From NCBI GenBank assembly GCA_932294295.1, contig OW028579.1, forward strand, positions 9,670,370 through 9,734,369: 64,000 nucleotides of DNA, given 5' to 3'. This DNA comes from Alitta virens (taxonomy: Eukaryota > Annelida > Polychaeta > Phyllodocida > Nereididae). Position numbers and translations under genes: made by a program. Of the stretch, positions 1 to 11,398 are shown piece by piece; position 1 is the stretch's first letter, and every line of letters starts with the position of its first letter. Under the pieces are notes generated by a model. That model was not told where the DNA came from. It did no database searches and saw only the letters and a list, made by a program, of their open reading frames with translations.

Positions 1-278
1 TCGGCGCGGCCTGTGAGGCTGGCATCTCACTGCTAATTGCACTTCCTACATTTTTGTGTACTCTTGATAATTTAACTGTGTCACGTCGTTCCCTGACGCT
101 ACTATAGAGTATTTCACTTCGGTGTTGCGTTGTTGTCGTTTGTTTTCTTGTCAGCATCCGGGCTCTCTGCAACGGCCTTGACCCCGCTACGCACGAGTGC
201 CCCACGTGGCTATCATAATGCACGCTTCATCCTCTGCCACTCATTGGCTGTGCTAAGTTGGCCTAACTTACTACTTCA
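1..278 (+). repeat. Reference monomer M1 (class a) with internal landmarks
   Basis: This entry sets the numbering used throughout. Landmarks seen in nearly every monomer are: GTGAGT (GTGAGG here) at 13-18; a site at 35-44 that is palindromic only when base 37 is G; AT-rich TTGATAATTTAAC at 64-76; a pyrimidine tract at 130-152 ending in CAG at 152-154; the 8-bp palindrome CCACGTGG at 202-209; and a dyad TAAGT/ACTTA at 254-258 and 266-270 whose 7-base spacer is class-specific. Class a carries G18, T81, G129 and G160 and ends with the TTGGCC spacer. No promoter, tRNA-like box or polyadenylation signal (AATAAA or ATTAAA, either strand) is seen in the consensus. Confidence 0.9.
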
Positions 279-2780
279 TCGGCGCGGCCTGTGAGTCTGG
301 CATCTCACTGCAAAGTGCACTTCCTACATGGCTGTGTACTCTTGATAATTTAACTGTGCCACGTCGTTCCCTGACGCAACTATTGACTATTTCACTTCGG
401 TGTTGCATTGTTGTCGTTTGTTTTCTTGTCAGCATCCTGGCTCTCTGCAAAGGCCTTGACCCCGCTACGCACGAGTGCCCCACGTGGCTATCATAATGCA
501 CGCTTCGTTCTCTGTCTCTCATTGGCTGTGCTAAGTGGACCTAACTTACTACTTCATCGGCGCGGCCTGTGAGTCTGGCATCTCACTGCTAAGTGCACTT
601 CCTACATGGCTGTGTACTCTTGATAATTTAACTGTGCCACGTCGTTCCCTGACGCTACTTTAGACTATTTCACTTCGGTGTTGCATTGTTGTCGTTTGTT
701 TTCTTGTCAGCATCCTGGCTCTCTGCAACGGCCTTGACCCCGCTACGCACGAGTGCCCCACGTGGCTATCATAATTCACGCTTCGTCCCCTGCCTCTCAT
801 TGGCTGTGCTAAGTGGACCTAACTTACTACATCATCGGCGCGGCCTGTGAGGCTGGCATCTCACTGCTAATTGCACTTCCTACATTTTTGTGTACTCTTG
901 ATAATTTAACTGTGTCACGTCGTTCCCTGACGCTACTATAGAGTATTTCACTTCGGTGTTGCGTTGTTGTCGTTTGTTTTCTTGTCAGCATCCGGGCTGT
1001 CTGCAACGGCCTTGACCCCGCTAAGCACGAGTGCCCCACGTGGCTATCATAATGCACGCTTCATCCTCTGCCACTCATTGGCTGTGCTAAGTTGGCCTAA
1101 CTTACTACTTCATCGGCGCGGCCTGTGAGTCTGGCATCTCACTGCAAAGTGCACTTCCTACATGGCTGTGTACTCTTGATAATTTAACTGTGCCACGTCG
1201 TTCCCTGACGCTACTATAGACTATTTCACTTCGGTGTTGCATTGTTGTCGTTTGTTTTCTTGTCAGCATCCTGGCTCTCTGCAAAGGCCTTGACCCCGCT
1301 ACGCACGAGTGCCCCACGTGGCTATCATAATGCACGCTTCGTCCTCTGCCTCTCATTGGCTGTGCTAAGTGTACTCAACTTACTACTTCATCGGCGCGGC
1401 CTGTGAGTCTGGCATCTCACTGCTAATTGCACTTCCTACATTTTTGTGTACTCTTGATAATTTAACTGTGCCACGTCGTTCCCTGACGCTACTATTGACT
1501 ATTTCACTTCGGTGTTGCATTGTTGTCGTTTGTTTTCTTGTCAGCATCCTGGCACTCTGCAATGGCCTTGACCCCGCTACGCACGAGTGCCCCACGTGGC
1601 TATCATTATGCACGCTTCATCCTCTGCCTCTCATTGGCTGTGCTAAGTGGACCTAACTTACTACATCATCGGCGCGGCCTGTGAGTCTGGCATCTCACTG
1701 CTAATTGCACTTCCTACATTTTTGTGTACTCTTGATAATTTAACTGTGCCACGTCGTTCCCTGACGCTACTATAGAGTATTTCACTTCGGTGTTGCATTG
1801 TTGTCGTTTGTTTTCTTGTCAGCATCCTGGCTCTCTGCAACGGCCTTGACCCCGCTACGCACGAGTGCCCCACGTGGCTATCATAATGCACGCTTCGTTC
1901 TCTGTCTCTCATTGGCTGTGCTAAGTGGACCTAACTTACTACTTCATCGGCGCGGCCTGTGAGTCTGGCATCTCACTGCTAAGTGCACTTCCTACATGGC
2001 TGTGTACTCTTGATAATTTAACTGTGCCACGTCTTTCCAATAGGCTATTATAGAGTATTTCACTTCGGTGTTGCGTTGTTGTCGTTAGTTTTCTTGTCAG
2101 CATGCTGGCCCTCTACAGCGGCCTTGACCCCGCTACGCACGAGTGCCCCACGTGGCTATCATTATGCACGCTTTATCCTCTGCCTCTCATTGGCTGTGCT
2201 AAGTGGACCTAACTTACTACATCATCGGCGCGGCCTGTGAGTCTGGCATCTCACTGCTAATTGCACTTCCTACATTTTTGTGTACTCTTGATAATTTAAC
2301 TGTGCCACGTCGTTCCCTGACGCTACTATAGAGTATTTCACTTCGGTGTTGCTTTGTTGTCGTTTGTTTTTTTGTCAGCATCCTGGCCCTCTACAGCGGC
2401 CTTGACCCCGCTACGCACGAGTGCCCCACGTGGCTATCATAATGCACGCTTCGTTCTCTGCCTCTCATTGGCTGTGCTAAGTGTACCTAACTTACTACTT
2501 CATCGGCGCGGCCTGTGAGTCTGGCATCTCACTGCTAATTGCACTTCCTACATTTTTGTGTACTCTTGATAATTTAACTGTGCCACGTCGTTCCCTGACG
2601 CTACTATTGACTATTTCACTTCGGTGTTGCATTGTTGTCGTTTGTTTTCTTGTCAGCATCCTGGCTCTCTGCAACGGCCTTGACCCCGCTACGCACGAGT
2701 GCCCCACGTGGCTATCATAATGCACGCTTCATCCTCTGCCTCTCATTGGCTGTGCTAAGTGGACCTAACTTACTACATCA
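1..2780 (+). repeat. Monomers M1-M10, order a-b-c-d-e-f-g-h-i-j
   Basis: This ten-monomer run contains one of each major class and is the clearest instance of the long cycle. The a-to-g part recurs at 22797-24742, 35585-37530 and 43091-45036. M8 (1947-2224) is the first h monomer, with the six-base cluster at 2034-2048. M9 carries the T147 variant that makes a run of seven T at about 2366-2372. Confidence 0.93.
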
Positions 2781-3058
2781 TCGGCGCGGCCTGTGAGTCT
2801 GGCATCTCACTGCTAATTGCACTTCCTACATTTTTGTGTACTCTTGATAATTTAACTGTGCCACGTCGTTCCCTGACGCTACTATAGAGTATTTCACTTC
2901 GGTGTTGCTTTGTTGTCGTTTGTTTTCTTGTCAGCATCCGGGCTGTCTGCAACGGCCTTGACCCCGCTAAGCACGAGTGCCCCACGTGGCTATCATAATG
3001 CACGCTTCATCCTCTGCCACTCATTGGCTGTGCTAAGTTGGCCTAACTTACTACTTCA
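2781..3058 (+). repeat. Hybrid monomer M11 (l front, d back)
   Basis: The front has T18, C81 and T129 as in class l. From position 160 it has G160, G165 and A190 as in class d. The switch lies between about 2861 and 2940. The order j-(l/d)-e-f replaces the usual j-l-m-c' route, so this is the scar of an in-register unequal exchange between an l and a d monomer. Confidence 0.8.
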
Positions 3059-5004
3059 TCGGCGCGGCCTGTGAGTCTGGCATCTCACTGCAAAGTGCAC
3101 TTCCTACATGGCTGTGTACTCTTGATAATTTAACTGTGCCACGTCGTTCCCTGACGCTACTATAGACTATTTCACTTCGGTGTTGCATTGTTGTCGTTTG
3201 TTTTCTTGTCAGCATCCTGGCTCTCTGCAAAGGCCTTGACCCCGCTACGCACGAGTGCCCCACGTGGCTATCATAATGCACGCTTCGTCCTCTGCCTCTC
3301 ATTGGCTGTGCTAAGTGTACTCAACTTACTACTTCATCGGCGCGGCCTGTGAGTCTGGCATCTCACTGCTAATTGCACTTCCTACATTTTTGTGTACTCT
3401 TGATAATTTAACTGTGCCACGTCGTTCCCTGACGCTACTATTGACTATTTCACTTCGGTGTTGCATTGTTGTCGTTTGTTTTCTTGTCAGCATCCTGGCA
3501 CTCTGCAATGGCCTTGACCCCGCTACGCACGAGTGCCCCACGTGGCTATCATTATGCACGCTTCATCCTCTGCCTCTCATTGGCTGTGCTAAGTGTACCT
3601 AACTTACTAATTCATCGGCGCGGCCTGTGAGTCTGGCATCTCACTGCTAATTGCACTTCCTACATTTTTGTGTACTCTTGATAATTTAACTGTGCCACGT
3701 CGTTCCCTGACGCTACTATTGACTATTTCACTTCGGTGTTGCATTGTTGTCGTTTGTTTTCTTGTCAGCATCCTGGCTCTCTGCAACGGCCTTGACCCCG
3801 CTACGCACGAGTGCCCCACGTGGCTATCATAATGCACGCTTCGTTCTCTGTCTCTCATTGGCTGTGCTAAGTGGACCTAACTTACTACTTCATCGGCGCG
3901 GCCTGTGAGTCTGGCATCTCACTGCTAAGTGCACTTCCTACATGGCTGTGTACTCTTGATAATTTAACTGTGCCACGTCTTTCCAATAGGCTATTATAGA
4001 GTATTTCACTTCGGTGTTGCGTTGTTGTCGTTAGTTTTCTTGTCAGCATGCTGGCCCTCTACAGCGGCCTTGACCCCGCTACGCACGAGTGCCCCACGTG
4101 GCTATCATTATGCACGCTTTATCCTCTGCCTCTCATTGGCTGTGCTAAGTGGACCTAACTTACTACATCATCGGCGCGGCCTGTGAGTCTGGCATCTCAC
4201 TGCTAATTGCACTTCCTACATTTTTGTGTACTCTTGATAATTTAACTGTGCCACGTCGTTCCCTGACGCTACTATTGACTATTTCACTTCGGTGTTGCAT
4301 TGTTGTCGTTTGTTTTCTTGTCAGCATCCTGGCTCTCTGCAACGGCCTTGACCCCGCTACGCACGAGTGCCCCACGTGGCTATCATAATGCACGCTTCGT
4401 TCTCTGTCTCTCATTGGCTGTGCTAAGTGGACCTAACTTACTACTTCATCGGCGCGGCCTGTGAGTCTGGCATCTCACTGCTAAGTGCACTTCCTACATG
4501 GCTGTGTACTCTTGATAATTTAACTGTGCCACGTCTTTCCAATAGGCTATTATAGAGTATTTCACTTCGGTGTTGCGTTGTTGTCGTTAGTTTTCTTGTC
4601 AGCATGCTGGCCCTCTACAGCGGCCTTGACCCCGCTACGCACGAGTGCCCCACGTGGCTATCATTATGCACGCTTTATCCTCTGCCTCTCATTGGCTGTG
4701 CTAAGTGGACCTAACTTACTACATCATCGGCGCGGCCTGTGAGTCTGGCATCTCACTGCTAATTGCACTTCCTACATTTTTGTGTACTCTTGATAATTTA
4801 ACTGTGCCACGTCGTTCCCTGACGCTACTATAGAGTATTTCACTTCGGTGTTGCTTTGTTGTCGTTTGTTTTTTTGTCAGCATCCTGGCCCTCTACAGCG
4901 GCCTTGACCCCGCTACGCACGAGTGCCCCACGTGGCTATCATAATGCACGCTTCGTTCTCTGCCTCTCATTGGCTGTGCTAAGTGTACCTAACTTACTAC
5001 TTCA
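3059..5004 (+). repeat. Monomers M12-M18: e-f-k-h-k-h-i
   Basis: After the M11 hybrid the array re-enters e and f. M13 is f in its body but ends GTACCT...AATTCA like class o, and the next monomer is k, as after every other AATTCA tail in the window. Then k-h-k-h-i follows, a shortened version of the k-h-i triplet series seen later. The h monomers are M15 (3893-4170) and M17 (4449-4726). Confidence 0.88.
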
Positions 5005-6394
5005 TCGGCGCGGCCTGTGAGTCTGGCATCTCACTGCTAATTGCACTTCCTACATTTTTGTGTACTCTTGATAATTTAACTGTGCCACGTCGTTCCCTGA
5101 CGCTACTATTGACTATTTCACTTCGGTGTTGCATTGTTGTCGTTTGTTTTCTTGTCAGCATCCTGGCTCTCTGCAACGGCCTTGACCCCGCTACGCACGA
5201 GTGCCCCACGTGGCTATCATAATGCACGCTTCATCCTCTGCCTCTCATTGGCTGTGCTAAGTGGACCTAACTTACTACATCATCGGCGCGGCCTGTGAGT
5301 CTGGCATCTCACTGCTAATTGCACTTCCTACATTTTTGTGTACTCTTGATAATTTAACTGTGCCACGTCGTTCCCTGACGCTACTATAGAGTATTTCACT
5401 TCGGTGTTGCTTTGTTGTCGTTTGTTTTCTTGTCAGCATCCTGGCTCTCTGCAACGGCCTTGACCCCGCTACGCTCGAGTGCCCCACGTGGCTATCATAA
5501 TGCACGCTTCATCCTCTGCCACTCATTGGCTGTGCTAAGTTGGCCTAACTTACTACTTCATCGGCGCGGCCTGTGAGTCTGGCATCTCACTGCTAAGTGC
5601 ACTTCCTACATGGCTGTGTACTCTTGATAATTTAACTGTGCCACGTCGTTCCCTGACGCTACTATAGACTATTTCACTTCGGTGTTGCATTGTTGTCGTT
5701 TGTTTTCTTGTCAGCATTCTGGCTCTCTGCAACGGCCTTGACCCCGCTACGCACGAGTGCCCCACGTGGCTATCATAATGCACGCTTCGTTCTCTGTCTC
5801 TCATTGGCTGTGCTAAGTGGACCTAACTTACTACTTCATCGGCGCGGCCTGTGAGTCTGGCATCTCACTGCTAAGTGCACTTCCTACATGGCTGTATACT
5901 CTTGATAATTTAACTGTGCCACGTCGTTCCCTGACGCTACTTTAGACTATTTCACTTCGGTGTTGCATTGTTGTCGTTTGTTTTCTTGTCAGCATCCTGG
6001 CTCTCTGCAACGGCCTTGACCCCGCTACGCACGAGTGCCCCACGTGGCTATCATAATTCACGCTTCGTCCCCTGCCTCTCATTGGCTGTGCTAAGTGGAC
6101 CTAACTTACTACATCATCGGCGCGGCCTGTGAGGCTGGCATCTCACTGCTAATTGCACTTCCTACATTTTTGTGTACTCTTGATAATTTAACTGTGTCAC
6201 GTCGTTCCCTGACGCTACTATAGAGTATTTCACTTCGGTGTTGCGTTGTTGTCGTTTGTTTTCTTGTCAGCATCCGGGCTCTCTGCAACGGCCTTGACCC
6301 CGCTACGCACGAGTGCCCCACGTGGCTATCATAATGCACGCTTCATCCTCTGCCACTCATTGGCTGTGCTAAGTTGGCCTAACTTACTACTTCA
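5005..6394 (+). repeat. Monomers M19-M23: j-l-m-c'-a
   Basis: This is the standard exit of the k-h-i series into j-l-m-c'-a. M20 (5283-5560) has a private A-to-T change giving CTCGAG at 5474-5479, which I saw nowhere else in the window. M21 differs from most m monomers by A129 instead of T129. M22 is c' (A58). Confidence 0.9.
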
Positions 6395-7228
6395 TCGGCG
6401 CGGCCTGTGAGTCTGGCATCTCACTGCAAAGTGCACTTCCTACATGGCTGTGTACTCTTGATAATTTAACTGTGTCACGTCGTTCCCTGACGCTACTATA
6501 GAGTATTTCACTTCGGTGTTGCGTTGTTGTCGTTTGTTTTCTTGTCAGCATCCGGGCTGTCTGCAACGGCCTTGACCCCGCTAAGCACGAGTGCCCCACG
6601 TGGCTATCATAATGCACGCTTCATCCTCTGCCACTCATTGGCTGTGCTAAGTTGGCCTAACTTACTACTTCATCGGCGCGGCCTGTGAGTCTGGCATCTC
6701 ACTGCAAAGTGCACTTCCTACATGGCTGTGTACTCTTGATAATTTAACTGTGCCACGTCGTTCCCTGACGCTACTATAGAGTATTTCACTTCGGTGTTGC
6801 TTTGTTGTCGTTTGTTTTCTTGTCAGCATCCTGGCCCTCTACAGCGGCCTTGACCCCGCTACGCACGAGTGCCCCACGTGGCTATCATAATGCACGCTTC
6901 GTTCTCTGCCTCTCATTGGCTGTGCTAAGTGTACCTAACTTACTACTTCATCGGCGCGGCCTGTGAGTCTGGCATCTCACTGCTAATTGCACTTCCTACA
7001 TTTTTGTGTACTCTTGATAATTTAACTGTGCCACGTCGTTCCCTGACGCTACTATTGACTATTTCACTTCGGTGTTGCATTGTTGTCGTTTGTTTTCTTG
7101 TCAGCATCCTGGCTCTCTGCAACGGCCTTGACCGCGCTACGCACGAGTGCCCCACGTGGCTATCATAATGCACGCTTCATCCCCTCCCTCTCATTGGCTG
7201 TGCTAAGTGGACCTAACTTACTACATCA
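6395..7228 (+). repeat. Two successive hybrid monomers M24, M25, then n (M26)
   Basis: M24 (6395-6672) starts as b/e (A34, GGC52-54) and becomes d between about 6448 and 6475 (T81, G129, G165, A190). M25 (6673-6950) starts as e and becomes i' between about 6726 and 6781 (GAG107-109, T129, C164, A169, G172). M26 is class n, with G184 (GACCGCG) and a private CCCCTCCC in the tail. Two class switches in consecutive units imply two deletions or exchanges side by side. Confidence 0.82.
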
Positions 7229-8618
7229 TCGGCGCGGCCTGTGAGTCTGGCATCTCACTGCTAATTGCACTTCCTACATTTTTGTGTACTCTTGATAATT
7301 TAACTGTGCCACGTCGTTCCCTGACGCTACTATTGACTATTTCACTTCGGTGTTGCATTGTTGTCGTTTGTTTTCTTGTCAGCATCCTGGCACTCTGCAA
7401 TGGCCTTGACCCCGCTACGCACGAGTGCCCCACGTGGCTATCATTATGCACGCTTCATCCTCTGCCTCTCATTGGCTGTGCTAAGTGGACCTAACTTACT
7501 ACATCATCGGCGCGGCCTGTGAGTCTGGCATCTCACTGCTAATTGCACTTCCTACATTTTTGTGTACTCTTGATAATTTAACTGTGCCACGTCGTTCCCT
7601 GACGCTACTATTGACTATTTCACTTCGGTGTTGCATTGTTGTCGTTTGTTTTCTTGTCAGCATCCTGGCTCTCTGCAACGGCCTTGACCCCGCTACGCAC
7701 GAGTGCCCCACGTGGCTATCATAATGCACGCTTCGTTCTCTGTCTCTCATTGGCTGTGCTAAGTGGACCTAACTTACTACATCATCGGCGCGGCCTGTGA
7801 GTCTGGCATCTCACTGCTAAGTGCACTTCCTACATGGCTGTGTACTCTTGATAATTTAACTGTGCCACGTCTTTCCAATAGGCTATTATAGAGTATTTCA
7901 CTTCGGTGTTGCGTTGTTGTCGTTAGTTTTCTTGTCAGCATGCTGGCCCTCTACAGCGGCCTTGACCCCGCTACGCACGAGTGCCCCACGTGGCTATCAT
8001 TATGCACGCTTTATCCTCTGCCTCTCATTGGCTGTGCTAAGTGGACCTAACTTACTACATCATCGGCGCGGCCTGTGAGTCTGGCATCTCACTGCTTATT
8101 GCACTTCCTACATTTTTGTGTACTCTTGATAATTTAACTGTGCCACGTCGTTCCCTGACGCTACTATAGAGTATTTCACTTCGGTGTTGCTTTGTTGTCG
8201 TTTGTTTTCTTGTCAGCATCCTGGCCCTCTACAGCGGTCTTGACCCCGCTACGCACGAGTGCCCCACGTGGCTATCATAATGCACGCTTCGTTCTCTGCC
8301 TCTCATTGGCTGTGCTAAGTGTACCTAACTTACTACTTCATCGGCGCGGCCTGTGAGTCTGGCATCTCACTGCTAATTGCACTTCCTACATTTTTGTGTA
8401 CTCTTGATAATTTAACTGTGCCACGTCGTTCCCTGACGCTACTATTGACTATTTCACTTCGGTGTTGCATTGTTGTCGTTTGTTTTCTTGTCAGCATCCT
8501 GGCTCTCTGCAACGGCCTTGACCGCGCTACGCACGAGTGCCCCACGTGGCTATCATAATGCACGCTTCATCCCCTGCCTCTCATTGGCTGTGCTAAGTGG
8601 ACCTAACTTACTACATCA
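7229..8618 (+). repeat. Monomers M27-M31: f-k-h-i'-n five-mer
   Basis: M30 (8063-8340) carries the rare TTATT at 34-38 and a private C-to-T at 8238. M31 has G184. The same five-mer occurs twice in tandem at 49763-51152 and 51153-52542. Confidence 0.9.
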
Positions 8619-10008
8619 TCGGCGCGGCCTGTGAGTCTGGCATCTCACTGCTAATTGCACTTCCTACATTTTTGTGTACTCTTGATAATTTAACTGTGCC
8701 ACGTCGTTCCCTGACGCTACTATAGAGTATTTCACTTCGGTGTTGCTTTGTTGTCGTTTGTTTTCTTGTCAGCATCCGGGCTCTCTGCAACGGCCTTGAC
8801 CCCGCTACGCACGTGTGCCCCACGTGGCTATCATAATGCACGCTTGATCCTCTGCCACTCATTGGCTGTGCTAAGTTGGCCTAACTTACTACTTCATCGG
8901 CGCGGCCTGTGAGTCTGGCATCTCACTGCAAAGTGCACTTCCTACATGGCTGTGTACTCTTGATAATTTAACTGTGCCACGTCGTTCCATGACGCTACTA
9001 TAGACTATTTCACTTCGGTGTTGCATTGTTGTCGTTTGTTTTCTTGTCAGCATCCTGGCTCTCTGCAAAGGCCTTGACCCCGCTACGCACGAGTGCCCCA
9101 CGTGGCTATCATAATGCACGCTTCGTTCTCTGTCTCTCATTGGCTGTGCTAAGTGGACCTAACTTACTACTTCATCGGCGCGGCCTGTGAGTCTGGCATC
9201 TCACTGCTAAGTGCACTTCCTACATGGCTGTGTACTCTTGATAATTTAACTGTGCCACGTCGTTCCCTGACGCTACTTTAGACTATTTCACTTCGGTGTT
9301 GCATTGTTGTCGTTTGTTTTCTTGTCAGCATCCTGGCTCTCTGCAACGGCCTTGACCCCGCTACGCACGAGTGCCCCACGTGGCTATCATAATTCACGCT
9401 TCGTCCCCTGCCTCTCATTGGCTGTGCTAAGTGGACCTAACTTACTACATCATCGGCGCGGCCTGTGAGGCTGGCATCTCACTGCTAATTGCACTTCCTA
9501 CATTTTTGTGTACTCTTGATAATTTAACTGTGTCACGTCGTTCCCTGACGCTACTATAGAGTATTTCACTTCGGTGTTGCGTTGTTGTCGTTTGTTTTCT
9601 TGTCAGCATCCGGGCTGTCTGCAACGGCCTTGACCCCGCTAAGCACGAGTGCCCCACGTGGCTATCATAATGCACGCTTCATCCTCTGCCACTCATTGGC
9701 TGTGCTAAGTTGGCCTAACTTACTACTTCATCGGCGCGGCCTGTGAGTCTGGCATCTCACTGCAAAGTGCACTTCCTACATGGCTGTGTACTCTTGATAA
9801 TTTAACTGTGCCACGTCGTTCCCTGACGCTACTATAGACTATTTCACTTCGGTGTTGCATTGTTGTCGTTTGTTTTCTTGTCAGCATCCTGGCTCTCTGC
9901 AAAGGCCTTGACCCCGCTACGCACGAGTGCCCCACGTGGCTATCATAATGCACGCTTCGTCCTCTGCCTCTCATTGGCTGTGCTAAGTGTACTCAACTTA
10001 CTACTTCA
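8619..10008 (+). repeat. Monomers M32-M36: q-r-c-d-e
   Basis: Class q (M32) has G228 and in this copy a private A-to-T that creates a second CACGTG hexamer near 8810-8815. Class r (M33, 8897-9174) has A93 with C109 and A173, like e with a b-type tail. q and r are seen only here and at 52543-53098. Confidence 0.88.
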
Positions 10009-11398
10009 TCGGCGCGGCCTGTGAGTCTGGCATCTCACTGCTAATTGCACTTCCTACATTTTTGTGTACTCTTGATAATTTAACTGTGCCACGTCGTTCC
10101 CTGACGCTACTATTGACTATTTCACTTCGGTGTTGCATTGTTGTCGTTTGTTTTCTTGTCAGCATCCTGGCTCTCTGCAACGGCCTTGACCCCGCTACGC
10201 ACGAGTGCCCCACGTGGCTATCATAATGCACGCTTCATCCTCTGCCTCTCATTGGCTGTGCTAAGTGGACCTAACTTACTACATCATCGGCGCGGCCTGT
10301 GAGTCTGGCATCTCACTGCTAATTGCACTTCCTACATTTTTGTGTACTCTTGATAATTTAACTGTGCCACGTCGTTCCCTGACGCTACTATAGAGTATTT
10401 CACTTCGGTGTTGCTTTGTTGTCGTTTGTTTTCTTGTCAGCATCCTGGCTCTCTGCAACGGCCTTGACCCCGCTACGCACGAGTGCCCCACGTGGCTATC
10501 ATAATGCACGCTTCATCCTCTGCCACTCATTGGCTGTGCTAAGTTGGCCTAACTTACTACTTCATCGGCGCGGCCTGTGAGTCTGGCATCTCACTGCTAA
10601 GTGCACTTCCTACATGGCTGTGTACTCTTGATAATTTAACTGTGCCACGTCGTTCCCTGACGCTACTATAGACTATTTCACTTCGGTGTTGCTTTGTTGT
10701 CGTTTGTTTTCTTGTCAGCATCCGGGCTCTCTGCAACGGCCTTGACCCCGCTACGCACGAGTGCCCCACGTGGCTATCATAATGCACGCTTCGTTCTCTG
10801 TCTCTCATTGGCTGTGCTAAGTGGACCTAACTTACTACTTCATCGGCGCGGCCTGTGAGTCTGGCATCTCACTGCTAAGTGCACTTCCTACATGGCTGTA
10901 TACTCTTGATAATTTAACTGTGCCACGTCGTTCCCTGACGCTACTTTAGACTATTTCACTTCGGTGTTGCTTTGTTGTCGTTTGTTTTCTTGTCAGCATC
11001 CTGGCTCTCTGCAACGGCCTTGACCCCGCTACGCACGAGTGCCCCACGTGGCTATCATAATTCACGCTTCGTCCCCTGCCTCTCATTGGCTGTGCTAAGT
11101 GGACCTAACTTACTACATCATCGGCGCGGCCTGTGAGGCTGGCATCTCACTGCTAATTGCACTTCCTACATTTTTGTGTACTCTTGATAATTTAACTGTG
11201 CCACGTCGTTCCCTGACGCTATTATTGACTATTTCACTTCGGTGTTGCATTGTTGTCGTTTGTTTTCTTGTCAGCATCCTGGCACTCTGCAATGGCCTTG
11301 ACCCCGCTACGCACGAGTGCCCCACGTGGCTATCATAATGCACGCTTCATCCTCTGCCTCTCATTGGCTGTGCTAAGTGGACCTAACTTACTACATCA
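10009..11398 (+). repeat. Monomers M37-M41: j-l-m-c'-(a/f hybrid)
   Basis: M37 is j following an e tail, where f is usual. M39 is an m monomer with C158,G160 instead of T158,T160. M40 is c' with T129. M41 (11121-11398) begins with G18 like a or d but has C81 and then f-type A164,T173, with a private T at position 102; it looks like an older hybrid, shared with 55045-55322. Confidence 0.85.

Noticed and set aside
85..243. Possible internal duplication: CGTTCCCTGACGCT near 88-101 and CGTTCTCTGTCTCT near 228-241
   Set aside because: About 5 mismatches in 17 bases in a C/T-rich sequence, and the second form exists only in some classes; not convincing.
250..265. Pol III A-box-like TGCTAAGTGG
   Set aside because: It departs from the A-box consensus at key bases, and no B box (GGTTCGANTCC) follows.
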